From the NCBI GenBank assembly GCA_003868215.1, contig QWDQ01000002.1, forward strand, positions 1-64,000: a stretch of 64,000 nucleotides of DNA, given 5' to 3'. The stretch is from Pseudophaeomoniella oleicola (lineage: Eukaryota; Ascomycota; Eurotiomycetes; Phaeomoniellales; Phaeomoniellaceae). The position numbers and the translations under genes were made by a program. Numbering within the stretch: the stretch's first letter is position 1; the number at the start of each line of letters is the position of its first letter. Of this stretch, positions 1-11,065 are shown in pieces. Below the pieces are notes generated by a model, which ran no database searches, was not told the origin of the DNA, and was given only the letters and a program-made list of their open reading frames with translations.

Positions 1-72
1 GCAAGACGAGATGTACGCAAAAAAGAAAGAAAGAAACAGATCCAAAAACTCACCCCAAATCCAATATCTTCA

Positions 73-73
<1 letters not shown>

Positions 74-106
<33 letters not shown>

Positions 107-114
107 ACCCCACC

Positions 115-160
<46 letters not shown>
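74..160. repeat. C homopolymer tract
   Basis: Nearly pure run of about 85 C on the plus strand, interrupted only around 107-116 by a few A. It lies in a gene-free, microsatellite-rich stretch. Such a run could form an i-motif or G-quadruplex, and its true length is unreliable because sequencing and assembly handle long homopolymers badly. Confidence 0.95.
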
Positions 161-162
<2 letters not shown>

Positions 163-262
163 ATAATGTCAATAACTAACTTAATAGTGGAATGGAGAGA
201 TAGATAGCTCGATAGATAGGGAATGAATGGAATGGATAAAAACGGCTGGCGGCCGTTATAAT

Positions 263-304
263 TAGCTACCTATAGAGGGGTATGTAATGTTAGGTAGGTA
301 GCTA
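263..304. repeat. inverted repeat of TAGGTA type
   Basis: The ten bases 263-272 (TAGCTACCTA) return as their reverse complement at 295-304, leaving a 22-nt loop. It is one of several TAGGTA/TACCTA palindromic tracts between genes in this window. No function is known to me. Confidence 0.7.
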
Positions 305-605
305 TCCAAAGTCTTGCCGGAAAAAGCTCTCTTTAAGGGTATACAACAATCAAAACGGGCAAATTTCGGCAGAGAGATCAGATGGCAAAGGAAGTACTGT
401 AGTGTAGCGTAGCGTAGTGTATGTAGGTATGGAAATCTAGAGAGGGAAAGAGGGGAGAGGGATTATGCTAAAGTCCCAGTAAAAGTCTAATTACTTGTAA
501 TTATATGAACGGGGCTGGCTTGTAGGGAGAAGGGCAGGCAGGCAAGTAAGGCAAAGCATGTGGGTTAGGAAACGGCAGAGAGAAAGAAAGAGAGAGAGAT
601 CTGGG

Positions 606-640
606 TCTGTCTGTTTGTCTGTCTGTTTGTCTGTCTGTTG
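606..640. repeat. CTGT/TTGT microsatellite
   Basis: Imperfect tandem repeat of CTGT and TTGT units in the same gene-free stretch as the C and AG tracts. Confidence 0.8.
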
Positions 641-733
641 TGGAGAGCAACGAAGAAGAGGAAGAGGAGGAGATCGTGAATTTGGGGGTCCTCTGGAAAT
701 GAGCTAGAATGGGATAGGGTCAAGCAAGAAAGA

Positions 734-738
734 TATAT

Positions 739-817
<79 letters not shown>
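734..817. repeat. GATA then AG microsatellite
   Basis: A short GATA-type repeat runs into about 65 nt of almost perfect AG dinucleotides. It is pure polypurine on the plus strand. Apparent reading frames across it are artefacts. Confidence 0.95.
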
Positions 818-1116
818 CTGTGGCCCAATTGGAGAGATTGTGATTCTCAGCTTGTCATACGTGCCATGGTCGGATGGTTGTTCTATCTTCTTGTGGCTTG
901 TGGGCGTATATGGTTGCATTGTGAGGACTATGTCTTCGTCGGGGTCATGGAAGTTGGAGGACAGTCTTGTTGTGATAGGCTCTACAGTTAGGAAATCAAC
1001 CGTGATATAGTTTGATTGCATATTATAACATCTATGTATATACTGATCTTGTCATGAGTCATAGCTAGTCTATGGGTGTATCCAAATGATGATAAAACAA
1101 ATAGCAAGAAGACAGC

Positions 1117-2735
1117 TCACATATGCTTCTGGATCTTGATCTCCAAATATCTGAACGGTGCGTACAGTATAGCTGCGACGGCGAAAGCCATTTCGAATCC
1201 GATATCACCTGTATGTTCTGCGATAGGACCGGTATACCATAGTTCGTCCATGCTGGGGACGATCAGAGCAATGCTGATCAGACTAGCTGCCGCTGCAGCA
1301 CAACCAGAAGGGAGTTTTCTACCATCTGACCAAGCAGAGGCGTCGTAATTTGCAGGGTCGTTTTTGCGGAACCAGAAATGTTCTATCATTACAACGGCGG
1401 TGAAACAGCCGGGCCAGTAAGAGATGATGCCCAAGAAATTGTTAAGAGAGTCGTAAAAGTGCTTCGCAGCTTCAATTCCAACAGGGATAACGATGGCGAT
1501 AGTAACGATGGAGAACAAGAACCGAGGGACGCGGCGTAGCCATGGGATCAGCATCTGAAAGTTGAGCGATATCGAGTACATTGATCCAGCAATGTTACCG
1601 ATCAGAGAAAAGGCGAATAGGACGGCAATGAACTTTCCGAAACCGCCGGCAGGGTGCAGCATTGCCTCGACAACCCCGCCAACAGAGTTCGCTTCATTCG
1701 CAGCAGTCCATTCAGGAACATTAGGGACGGCCCCACCAATTGCAGCACCAAGAATCATGAGCAGAGCAGTGGGCGTCCATTGCCCTGCAAGAACATAAAA
1801 GTACATTCTTTTGCTGTAATACAGTTAGCATCGAGAACTTGTACTGCGGGTTGTAAAACATCACTTACGTTGGAGCATCAGGGCGGTAGTAGCACGTATA
1901 ATCAGACATCACACCGACAAGAGTGAGACTGAAACCAATCATGATGCAGCCATAGTCCAATACCGTTGCCGCACTGGCAGGAGCTGTCACAGTTTGCAGA
2001 TGCAGTTTGTTTCCTCCGCAGCCTACCGCAATGATAACGCAGATGAGAGTGACCACCCAAAGCCAGTCATTGAGGTAATGGAGGACGCGAAAGCCCATGA
2101 AGGAGACGAAGAGACCTATCAAGCCGCTGATGACAACTCCAACAGAGATGCTGAGGCCGCCACCATTCACTGCAGCAAGGGTCTGTCCTGAGATGATGCC
2201 GGAGATCATTGTAAAACCAACTATTCCAGCCATGTTGAATAGGATAATCACACAGATGAAGTACTTGCTAGATTGTGCTGTTAGCTAAATTCACGAAAGT
2301 CCGGAGAGCAACTTACCCATACGAGTATCTGGCATGGATCATTTGCCTAAACCCCAATTTCACGCCCAGTGTTGCTGCCCATGCTGTAATACCAAAGGCC
2401 AGAAGATTGAAGAAGATGATGACCAGTGATGCGTCTCGGAGCGACATGCCATAACTGAGTGTACCGGTCATACCTGTTGAGATAGGCAGGAAGTTGCACA
2501 GCATGCTGACCCAGAACTGCAACACGCCAACATAGTTCTCTTTTGTCCTTTCGGCCAGAGGCACAGGCTCTATGCCTCGAACCTCGACACCATAATGAGA
2601 GAATTTATAAAGCAGACTCTTGGTGCGCAATGGATAGTGCTCTGCTGGTTCCTCTTGAGTATGCGTTGAAGCGTCCGCCTGCTTCTCTATATCAGGTAAT
2701 GACGTACCCGAATCAGGTGTTGTGCCTTTTTCCAT
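1117..2735 (-). CDS. NCS1-family purine-cytosine permease (Fcy2/FcyB type)
   Basis: Plasma-membrane symporter expected to take up cytosine and purines. Exons on the minus strand are 2735-2317, 2267-1869 and 1813-1117. Both introns have GTAAGT donors and keep phase, giving 504 aa, the usual family length. The start is the ATG at 2735 (MEKGTTPDSG), because family members begin with such an acidic tail; an ATG at 2918 is also in frame. After the tail come about 12 hydrophobic helices. Family-like stretches include ERTKENYVGVLQFW in the N-terminal half and the NYDASAW loop near the end. The next gene upstream, in the same orientation, encodes an isochorismatase-fold hydrolase. The family call is secure; the exact substrate is inferred. 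Confidence 0.9.
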
Positions 2736-3700
2736 CCTAGCGATCGCAAGACTGGAGGGCGTCTGTGAGGAGAGAAGAGAGCGAAATGCTGTGAAGATCG
2801 GCTGTGAGAAGTTGGCCACAGCAGACCAGGAGATGCGCGACAGCGGTTTCTTATGATTGCTGCAACTCCTGGTCTTGTTTGATATCACTGAGCGAGCACC
2901 GAGGGCGCGGTACCGCATGAGAAGCGAGACCTATGTGAGATTAGCTTCGAATCTAACATCTGTGTGGCCCAGTGATAAGGAGTGTAGGGGTGCAAGGATG
3001 TACCTGGGGAATTGCCTGCCGGATTGAAGCGATTGCCGCCTGGTATATGATATGCTAAGATAAGACATCAATCCACAGCGGAGAAAATGATGGATGATGA
3101 TACTAAATTCGTAGATATGAGAGATGAAGCAGGGAAGTCAGGACATTTGCGACGAAGATAAGCAAACCGATCAAAGAAGACCGAAGATATGAGTAATCGA
3201 TCACTCTCCAAAGGCAATCAAGATACTGCGTAGTACATTGGTATTTTCAGAGCTAACAGAAAAGCTAATGATAGTGAAACCTTGGCGGATGTTGGTTTCT
3301 GACGCCTACCAACATTTTCTGAAATCAAGGACGAAGTTCTGAGCCAGGAAGGACCACGGACGGACCTTTTTGGAAGATGATCCAGCTAACCCATCGTCAA
3401 GGGAAGAGAACAGTTGCTTATCGTGTCCAGCAATTGCTGGTGAATACTCGACCATTTTATTCACCCTCACCGTCGCACAATCAGCTGTTGAACAGACAGG
3501 CACAATAATCTTACTATCTTGTGCTAATAAATGCATTATGACATGGGAGGCGTCGTCTCACATTTATACCACGCCTTGTGCACCAGTCTCTGCTGCTGAC
3601 ATCGCGTCTACCCCTCATGTATGACAATCGAAATATATGTGCATCCGGCGAAGTGTGATTCGTGCATAGAAATTGCTAATGCCATGCGTGATCTCAACCA
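2736..3700. other. intergenic, permease upstream region
   Basis: Holds the permease 5' flank and the 3' flank of the next gene. Short frames at 3306-3536 and 3370-3624 match nothing I know and overlap each other on opposite strands. I see no convincing gene. Confidence 0.6.
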
Positions 3701-4450
3701 TCATTGCCATCCAGCTTCCAGGTGTGCTATGGCCTCGTCTTCTGTGACCGCATCGGCGTATTTGGCATTCAGGTCGAATACGTTTGCATTGTGAATCTCC
3801 GGAGTCCTGTCACCGCAAGCTGATGGTACAAGCATGGGCCGGAAGCCATGGCACATGGCGTCAAGGGTAGTTGCTGATAGGGAATCTTAGCCCTCTGTGA
3901 GCTCTAGTAGAAGATCATACTCACCTCTCACGCAGCCACTCGTAGAAACACCACAGACAACGACTGTATCCACCCCTCGTACGTACAGGTCTGTCGCCAA
4001 AGGCGTCCCAAAGAAAGCACTCGGGTACTTCTTCTTGATCACCCAGTCACCCTGACTCTCATCCACTTCCAACCCCTCTACTGCCTGATCGAAGCCCCTC
4101 GTATCACCCTCCTGCCACACACTGAGGTTCTTACTCTTCAGCCAAAAGAGGCCTGCATCGGTCATATCTTTACCATAGGAGACCTGGGTCCATACAACCG
4201 GACACTTGCCCTTTCGAGCAGCAGCCAGCAGTCGACGCATTGAATCCTGAGAGGCAACTGATTCGGGGTTGTTGGAAGTGTCCAGAGGAGAACCTTTGCA
4301 CCAGTATGCAGTACAGACATCAACGAAGATCACAACCGGCTTCTTACCCCAACCCATCTTGCGAGCAAAGCCTGAGCCCTGAAGAGCCGGGTGGTTCTCA
4401 CCTGACTCAGCCATTTCCAACAGATCACTGTAGACGAACGTCGTCCTCAA
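3701..4450 (-). CDS. isochorismatase-fold cysteine hydrolase
   Basis: Amidase or hydrolase of the isochorismatase superfamily, resembling N-carbamoylsarcosine amidohydrolase-like enzymes. Exons are 4450-3925 and 3873-3701; the 51-nt intron has a GTGAGT donor and the join gives 232 aa. Expected catalytic residues are visible: Asp44 (IFVDVCTAYW), a Lys near 140-141 (VIKKKYPSAFFGT) and Cys173 (GVSTSGCVRATTLDA). The second exon supplies the family's usual C-terminal stretch, DAMCHGFRPMLVPSACGDR. Without the splice the frame ends just after the active site, so the intron matters. Substrate is unknown; nearness to a purine-cytosine permease hints at nitrogen scavenging, which is inference only. Confidence 0.88.
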
Positions 4451-4991
4451 CTCTGAAAGAGAACTGAAAGGTAGAAGGAGAACAAGTGGTCAAAGCAAGC
4501 AACTCAAAAAGGATCAAAAATACCAACGACTGTATCGTCGCATGCGTAAAAGCAGTATAAGCAAGATCCGGTAGTTATGTACAGCAAAATTATGTTACGA
4601 GGCTCTTTTTGGGCAGGCAAACGGAACCATAACTGGAAAAAGGTGATGATCATAGGTATCTCTGGCCCGGAGTTTCGGGTATGCGCTTGGGTAGTCCCAT
4701 ACCCGCGATCTATGAGCTTATCTCTCGAATACGCCACGGCGGCGGTCCTCCGGGATTTGCATCGTATGTTTCGGATAGGATTGATTCAATCTGAGTACCA
4801 CGTAAGTTTGATATTCTGTGCTGCTCATTCAGCTGGGAAAGTGCACGATTGCTGGCTGAGATGAAGGCTGCTGTATTTCAGAAAATGTAGTAAAATATGC
4901 GCTCGGCACTTTACGCCACCAATGCATTATGTCTCTCATTACAATCATCAAGGTCATTAATATGCCAGGGACACGCTTCAAGTGGAAGAGC
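4451..4991. other. intergenic, no gene seen
   Basis: Between the hydrolase start and the ORC1 stop. Short frames on both strands show no recognisable motif. Confidence 0.6.
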
Positions 4992-7472
4992 TCATTGAAC
5001 GAATCCAAGATTCCTCCCAACCTCATCACTTCCGCAAGCCTCTCTCACTTCCACCTCTCCGACTCTCAGCCTACACTTGGCTCCCCGTTCTCCAACCCGC
5101 TTACCATGCTCCACAGCTAGAACGCCAGCACTAACAAGATCGCTCACCGCGTTGCTCATGCCTTGAATCCGCCCTTTGCTATGTGCACCTTGCTCCTTCG
5201 CTGATCCACCAACGAGAAACTCGCCGATATCGTCAAGGCCGACTACCATTCTGGAGGTGACGCCGGCTTGATCGATAACATCACCAACCGTACCCTCGGC
5301 TAGGCCTGTTCGTCGAATGATGCTAAGAAAAGCGGCAAGGAATAATTTTGACGTCAGGGGTAGCGAACGGAGATGAAGGTGGAGAGGTGAAGACGTTGCC
5401 TCATTAATTGCTTGTTTTATCGTGGCTATCGTCACACGGGGGAATGTGGTAGCGGGAAGTGGGAGAGACTCCGTGTCTGGTACAGCTGGGGGGTTTGGCC
5501 GTGCTGACAGGGGACCCGATATCCCCTTATTCCACTGCATGTTCCTGTTGGACCGGCCGAGTCGATTCGCGCCATCTTTTGTCTTAGTTGGTGTACCTGA
5601 GTCTTCCATGATAGTGTCTTCGTCCAGATTCTCTTTCCCGTTGATCTCGTCAGAATACGAGTTGCGCTTCTCCTGTTGCGCAGTGTGTGTTTGCTCTGCT
5701 ATCTCAACTGCTCTCCGACATATGTCGAGAGCTCTTCTGGCATCTCCACTAACAGCTGCGACTTTCCGAGCTGCGAATTGAACTGCATCTGGATCCACTA
5801 TGTTTCCTGCAACGTCTTCTAGTCGTGCTTGAATGATGGACATGAGCTGCGTGTGCGTATATCCAGCGAAGGTGATGCGAGTCAGTCCGAGACGACTGCT
5901 GATTTTGTTGCTCAATGTCCGCTCCGGCAAATCCATTGTATTTGCAACAGCGAGAACAATTAGGCGGGAGTGTCGGAGCGCTGGCCAATTGAAAAAGTTG
6001 TACATGACACTCTGGTTTTTGGTCACTAGCTGATCCAATTCGTCCATGAGGACCACACACGGTATTCGTCTTGGACTGGGCGTGGAAAACTCCCTCTCGA
6101 GAAGTTCTAAAGCATGGGAAGGGGATACACGATCGCCTTTCAGAGCTTCCCATAGCAAGGAATAGGACTGATGAGGATCAGTCACCTTCATACCATTGAT
6201 CTCGACGAACGAGAAGTCATCCATCTCCTCAGACTCTACGGCAAGTGACAGGTGAGCCACCACTTCACGAACAGTAGCTGTTTTCCCGGTGCCAGGTGTG
6301 CCGGATATGTAAATACACGCCCCAGTCCCATCTGAGATAGCCGCACTGAGATGCGAGTATACCGTCGCAAATTCATTCTCACGGCAAGGAAGGGAGCTTG
6401 GGACAGATGAGACGTGAAGTGTTGAGCGAGCATGGGAGTATGGGGAAGCGAGCTGTTGAACCTGTGGGGATAGAATTCGAGTTCCTAATGGGGTGAATTC
6501 GAGAGGCTTCTTGATAACGATGCGTTTGGAAGAAGGGGTAGTATATTTTGATGCCTTGGATGCTGACTTTGGGGTTGTCGTTGCCGCAGTAGTCTTTCGT
6601 CGCTTCTGAGGAGTAACGGGAACAGCTTCAGTTGGTTCAGGAATATCTTTGTACTCGGCATCATCCTTCTCTTTTGGTTGATCTTCTTTCCTGCGCTTGC
6701 CTCTGGTCTGCTGTTGGATCAGATCCAGAAGATCAAGCAGGGATTCGGCACCTTTGTAGACTTGCTCCCAGACGAAATCATCGGTGTATCTGCCAGTTCT
6801 TTGCTTGACACCCTTTCGACAGATAATTGATTTCTTATAACGAGCCAACGCAGCTTTGTTTTTGGGTGCACCTTTGGGATACTTTTTCACAAAAGCTTCT
6901 TTTGACATGATCACAGCGCTCCCATTGATAGACGTCAAGGGGTTGATATTGAAGTCTGCGGTGATGTATTGTTCGTTTGGTAATGCGTCTGGGATCCTAT
7001 ACTTGTCCTTCTTGCCTTTCGCTAGCTCATTTGGCGAGACCAGCCACATGATATTGGCACACATTTCTTCTTCGTCATCATCATTAGTCGCCGAGAATGC
7101 GCATATCAGCCCTGCCCAATCTTGTCCCTCTTCTGGTGATTTCAATAAAACAGCATCTCCGACTTTACAAGTGAAAGACCCCATCTTTGCGCCGATGATG
7201 TTTCTTTCAGCCATCGCACTGGCCTTTCGCTTCCGTGTTGGTGTCTGCTCGAAAACATTTGCAGGATTGTTCGAAGTATCTGCTCGACTCTCCCCATATA
7301 TCCATTCCCAGGGGTGATCTTCATCGCCTAATTCATCGTCCGAGTCATCTCGCGCCAGACCTCCTTTGGTCAGCCATTGTCGAGCTTTCTGCGTCATATC
7401 TGGTTGTCGATTTGGACCTGGAACTTCCACCTGGATTGACATCTCTCCATCTCGTAGAGAACGAAGTGGCAT
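4992..7472 (-). CDS. ORC1: origin recognition complex subunit 1
   Basis: Largest ORC subunit; it binds replication origins in the nucleus and loads MCM helicase with Cdc6. A single exon encodes 826 aa. A BAH domain lies at about residues 85-235. A Lys/Thr-rich linker follows, then an AAA+ ATPase with Walker A GTPGTGKTATV near residue 391, Walker B VVLMDELDQL near residue 472, and AVANTMDLPER (sensor 1 region). The C-terminal third fits the winged-helix part. The length is normal for filamentous fungi. The start is the ATG at 7472; a second in-frame ATG at 7442 (MSIQVEV) is possible. The domain order BAH then AAA+ separates ORC1 from Cdc6. Confidence 0.95.
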   Translation of the reverse strand: MPLRSLRDGEMSIQVEVPGPNRQPDMTQKARQWLTKGGLARDDSDDELGDEDHPWEWIYGESRADTSNNPANVFEQTPTRKRKASAMAERNIIGAKMGSFTCKVGDAVLLKSPEEGQDWAGLICAFSATNDDDEEEMCANIMWLVSPNELAKGKKDKYRIPDALPNEQYITADFNINPLTSINGSAVIMSKEAFVKKYPKGAPKNKAALARYKKSIICRKGVKQRTGRYTDDFVWEQVYKGAESLLDLLDLIQQQTRGKRRKEDQPKEKDDAEYKDIPEPTEAVPVTPQKRRKTTAATTTPKSASKASKYTTPSSKRIVIKKPLEFTPLGTRILSPQVQQLASPYSHARSTLHVSSVPSSLPCRENEFATVYSHLSAAISDGTGACIYISGTPGTGKTATVREVVAHLSLAVESEEMDDFSFVEINGMKVTDPHQSYSLLWEALKGDRVSPSHALELLEREFSTPSPRRIPCVVLMDELDQLVTKNQSVMYNFFNWPALRHSRLIVLAVANTMDLPERTLSNKISSRLGLTRITFAGYTHTQLMSIIQARLEDVAGNIVDPDAVQFAARKVAAVSGDARRALDICRRAVEIAEQTHTAQQEKRNSYSDEINGKENLDEDTIMEDSGTPTKTKDGANRLGRSNRNMQWNKGISGPLSARPNPPAVPDTESLPLPATTFPRVTIATIKQAINEATSSPLHLHLRSLPLTSKLFLAAFLSIIRRTGLAEGTVGDVIDQAGVTSRMVVGLDDIGEFLVGGSAKEQGAHSKGRIQGMSNAVSDLVSAGVLAVEHGKRVGERGAKCRLRVGEVEVREACGSDEVGRNLGFVQ

Positions 7473-8552
7473 CTGTTTGTGCTGGTTTGCACGGGTGCCA
7501 CTTAACGCGCTAAGCGACGCGTCGCGGTTTAGACATGATCACGCTAATGCAACCACTTCCGACTTTTTTCAGTGTGGACCGAGGCATCATCGACCAAAGT
7601 GCATCAAGACATGGAGATATATTATACCAACAGTTACTACTTCATTATCCAAAAGAATGAAGGCCAACGCAAACATCTGCCCTCTACAAAGTTGAATTGT
7701 TCCAAAGAACATTGCCTATAGGCCGTGAAAGAAGAATCTAAATACTTCTGTTAATGCTCTTTCCCTTTCTTTTCCTTGTGTTGCCCTTTCCTTTCCCTAC
7801 AGACCTGGGTTGCGTTTTCCTTGATTTCAGATATTAAATCACTCGCAACACATTAATCATTCATTGTGTTGTGCAGGTCTCAGATATTAGACGGTCGCAT
7901 GAAGACCAATGCCTTGGCTTTCTCTTTCTTAGTGGGAGTGGTCGCTGACGTCTCGGGAGATAGAAGGTCGCGCACCAGGAAATAACGTCACTTCTCTTCG
8001 CGGATATATCGCTCACGCGTGCATGCTTGAGACCATCTCCCACAATCTCTATCTCGTTCGTACTAGAAGGAGCACTTCACTTCTTTCAATTAGATGATCA
8101 CTGTTGTTTCACCTTCTGTGCATATGGCTTCGCACTGATATGCTCACTGCAGCATGAGATACTTTCATCCTCTCCTCACCTACTCTTGTTGTATGTGGCA
8201 TTTCTTTGGACTCCTTGCTTTATTTACAGCAACTTCCATTAGGGCTAGCTCTGCTCTATGAGACCAGCAGCTGAGGGTAGTTCTTGCTAACATCTTCTTT
8301 CCTAGGATGATATCCCTCGCCGATCTCCTCCACGGCCACTTATTGCAGATCTCCGTTCATTTCCATTTCCTCTCCCAGCCCACTACAGCTGTTAGACTCT
8401 CATAGGCACGAGGTGCTCCATATTCGTGGCATTCATTCGACATAGCAGGATATCAACAGGCCCAGATACCGCTCTGTTGGCCTGAGCACTCGAAGTACTT
8501 TCAACGGTGTTCCACCTTGTACTCAGCCAGAAGCTATTGTGCAGGATCCAGC
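7473..8552. other. divergent intergenic region between ORC1 and the micro-exon gene
   Basis: About 1.1 kb between two divergently transcribed genes, presumably holding both promoters and 5' UTRs. Frames at 7861-8043 and 8027-8242 show no motif. Pyrimidine-rich stretches occur near 7760-7800. Confidence 0.6.
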
Positions 8553-10804
8553 ATGGAAGAGTAGGTCACGTCAACGCTTGAAAGGGGCATCCTGTTTCAT
8601 AACTAATTGTCTTCCCCGCCTAGCTACGAACGACACCACGCAGCAGGTACGCATCGAGAGATATCGTCATGTCCTTTGCAACAGGCTTCCTATCCCAAAA
8701 GAATATTAATTTCGAGCTCATCTAGCGAATCTCCTTTGATCTTTTATTTACTGATGCGATGTAGCGTGGCTCGAAGAAGAAGACCTGGAAAAGCGGCGGC
8801 TCAATCGTGAGAGGATCTCTTCTGTCAACCCACCATTAGGACCTGGATTGAATGCAAAATCTCAGGATAAAGCCTCCGGTCATGCGATCATTGATCGCTC
8901 TTCTGGTGCCATTTTCAGTGTCCGGAATCGCACTCACAGCGCGTACCAGACCACGACCGTAGTCCCTCCTGGTCGGGCGGACTGCTTAGGAACAACAGAT
9001 CCCCGCCACAGACAACATCAGGACGCGCCCACTGGCAAAACAAGGTTTCCTCTACGATCAGGCACTTACAGCAGAAGGAGTGCTCATAATCATCAGCAAC
9101 CTCCCAAGAAATGGGCTAAAAATCCGGCCTTCGATTACAGAAGGGAGGATCGTCTTCAAAGAAAACTACAAGAAGAAGAAGAGAAACAGTTGTCCTTGAA
9201 GCGTCCAGACAACCTTGACGCCTACGATTATCAGGTATGCCAATCGGGGACGCGAGGATAGTCCATTGCTGACTCTCCTAGCTCTACTATTTGTGGCCTT
9301 CTGATGAGGTTCCAATGGACGAGCTGATAAACCACTACGGTAAGAATGTATTGCAAGAGCTCCAATACGGCACGCAGAGTTACATTGAACTGGAACCCTC
9401 CCAATCGCTCATAAAAGTCTGGTCTTTCAGTGAACAAACTATCCGCCAAATCGCTCTGAGGTTTGGAAATCTCCTCAGAGAACTCATCGCAAAATTCAAT
9501 AGCTCTTCTCAGATGCGCTTTGTGCAATTCCCTATCCGCGGAGTGGAAAATGCCATTATTTCCCTAAGCCCAGACTTGAATGGGCCGAAGACCAGTGCGA
9601 ACACCAATGGTGTCTTCCCATTGTTGGAATACACCATTGATCCAACCGAAGAGAATCAGGATCCTCGCACTGCAGCCGCAAGGAATGAAAACCGAAAGAC
9701 GATGGCACATATAGTCCAACAGTGTCTCAAAAGCATTCGCCAACCACAGAAGCATGTGTGTATGCGTCTGCAAATGGGGTTTGTGAAGCTCGGTCGGCGT
9801 ATGCGACCCAGCTCCGGCCGCGACTACTACGAATTCAGCGAATTCGAAGACATGCTGGGCCAGGGCCTCACACAGATATGGATTGAAAGGTAAGACCATG
9901 CAAGAAGAAACCCTCACTCGCTGACAAGAGTATAGCATCGCAATGGGAGGGCTCAATAAGAACCAGCTGGCGGCAATCAGCGCACTTGAAATGCTGGATG
10001 CCCCAGTGTTAGGTTACTCAGCCGAGTTCTACTTTCAGAAGGAGGTTTCAGAAACAGACTCTACACTTATGATCCAGCATGAGTGGCTAGAGTCCACCGC
10101 GTCAGAAGAATTGGAGTTGAAAGAACGTAAATGGATCACACAATCCAGCGTTCAAGACGAGAGCCCTCTGGAAATAACAGTGGTGGATTTTGACAGGTCT
10201 GTCTCTCAAATCTTTGTGTTAGGCAATTCTGACTCGGACTGGTAGAGCTGATTATCAACTTCGAATCGATCTATCGGATATCTATGTGAACAACAGCGTT
10301 CGAAAAAGCCTCGAGAAATTTGAAAATAACATTACTTTTCGAAGACATCCCGAAGCCTTGACTACCGCAGCAGAACCTCAAGCGCAGAGTCGATTCCTAT
10401 GGGGCCAGGCTGCTCTCCAGCGCGTTGTCGATAAGACCACAATGACCTTTGACATCAAGGAATCTACCTACAAATTCGCCATTACCCGAGCTGATATTTT
10501 CAAGATTGATACGGCGAGATCGACCCGCACATTCGAGAACTCAATCTTTGAATTCTTCATTTTCGATACTGACTGGGACAACAACTTATGCGAATTTGCC
10601 AGCCTTGATGCAGGTCAGGATGTCTCTTGGAAGAGGACACTGAGCACTTTCTTCCCTAAACCCTGGGGTATGCAGAGTGATGATGTCAAAGCTGGCTTCT
10701 ACTACTTCTTGGAGGTTGTAGAGAAGATCACAGAGCAAGTGAGATTCGCCGTTCAATCAAACCAGGCACCACCAGGCGATACATCGGTAGAGGGAAAGGC
10801 TTGA
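8553..10804 (+). CDS. uncharacterised fungal protein, 642 aa, with two leading micro-exons
   Basis: Not recognised with certainty. My model has exons 8553-8560, 8624-8646, 8765-9234, 9282-9889, 9936-10196 and 10246-10804. All joins keep phase and introns show CTRAY-type branch points. The first two exons are only 8 and 23 nt and splice to give MEDYERHHAAAWLEEEDLEK. Residues 1-165 are charged and probably disordered. After the LYYLWPSDEVPMDELI stretch, a roughly 80-residue alternating beta/alpha pattern could be a KH-like fold. The C-terminal half (for example FENSIFEFFIFDTDWDNN) looks globular. It may belong to the fungal DUF7905-type proteins, but that is a guess. ORC1 lies divergently upstream. 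Confidence 0.75.
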
Positions 10805-11065
10805 AGAGAGCCGAGGTAACGAGGGGTAATAGCAAGGTCGAAGACCGGATGGATGCTATCGATGTCCTCATATGAGGAGCAGAATTGGAGAGTGGTGATT
10901 TTCAAGCGAAGGCGGAGCTATGCCATTATCTGTCGTCACCTGCAGCAGAGCTTGTTAAAGCGATCTTCATGGGGCGTTTGCGGAGTTCGTTAGAATGTCA
11001 TTTACGGCGATAGTGCGACGTAGTGGTCGAGGGTCGAATCTCAAAAAGATCTAAGAGTAGAGTGA

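Larger units (their letters stand above)
1..1116. other. gene-free, simple-repeat-rich stretch
   Basis: No credible gene. It holds the C tract, GATA-type repeats near 198-220 and 734-752, a small inverted repeat at 263-304, CTGT/TTGT repeats near 606-640 and a long AG tract. Open frames here are translations of repeats (runs of Leu-Ser). The right end is the 3' flank of the permease gene. Confidence 0.8.

Noticed and set aside
565-1021. Two overlapping minus-strand frames
   Set aside because: They are mainly translations of AG and GATA repeats (Leu-Ser and Ser-Ile runs).
3306-3624. Opposed frames upstream of the permease
   Set aside because: Overlapping on both strands with no motif; most likely chance.
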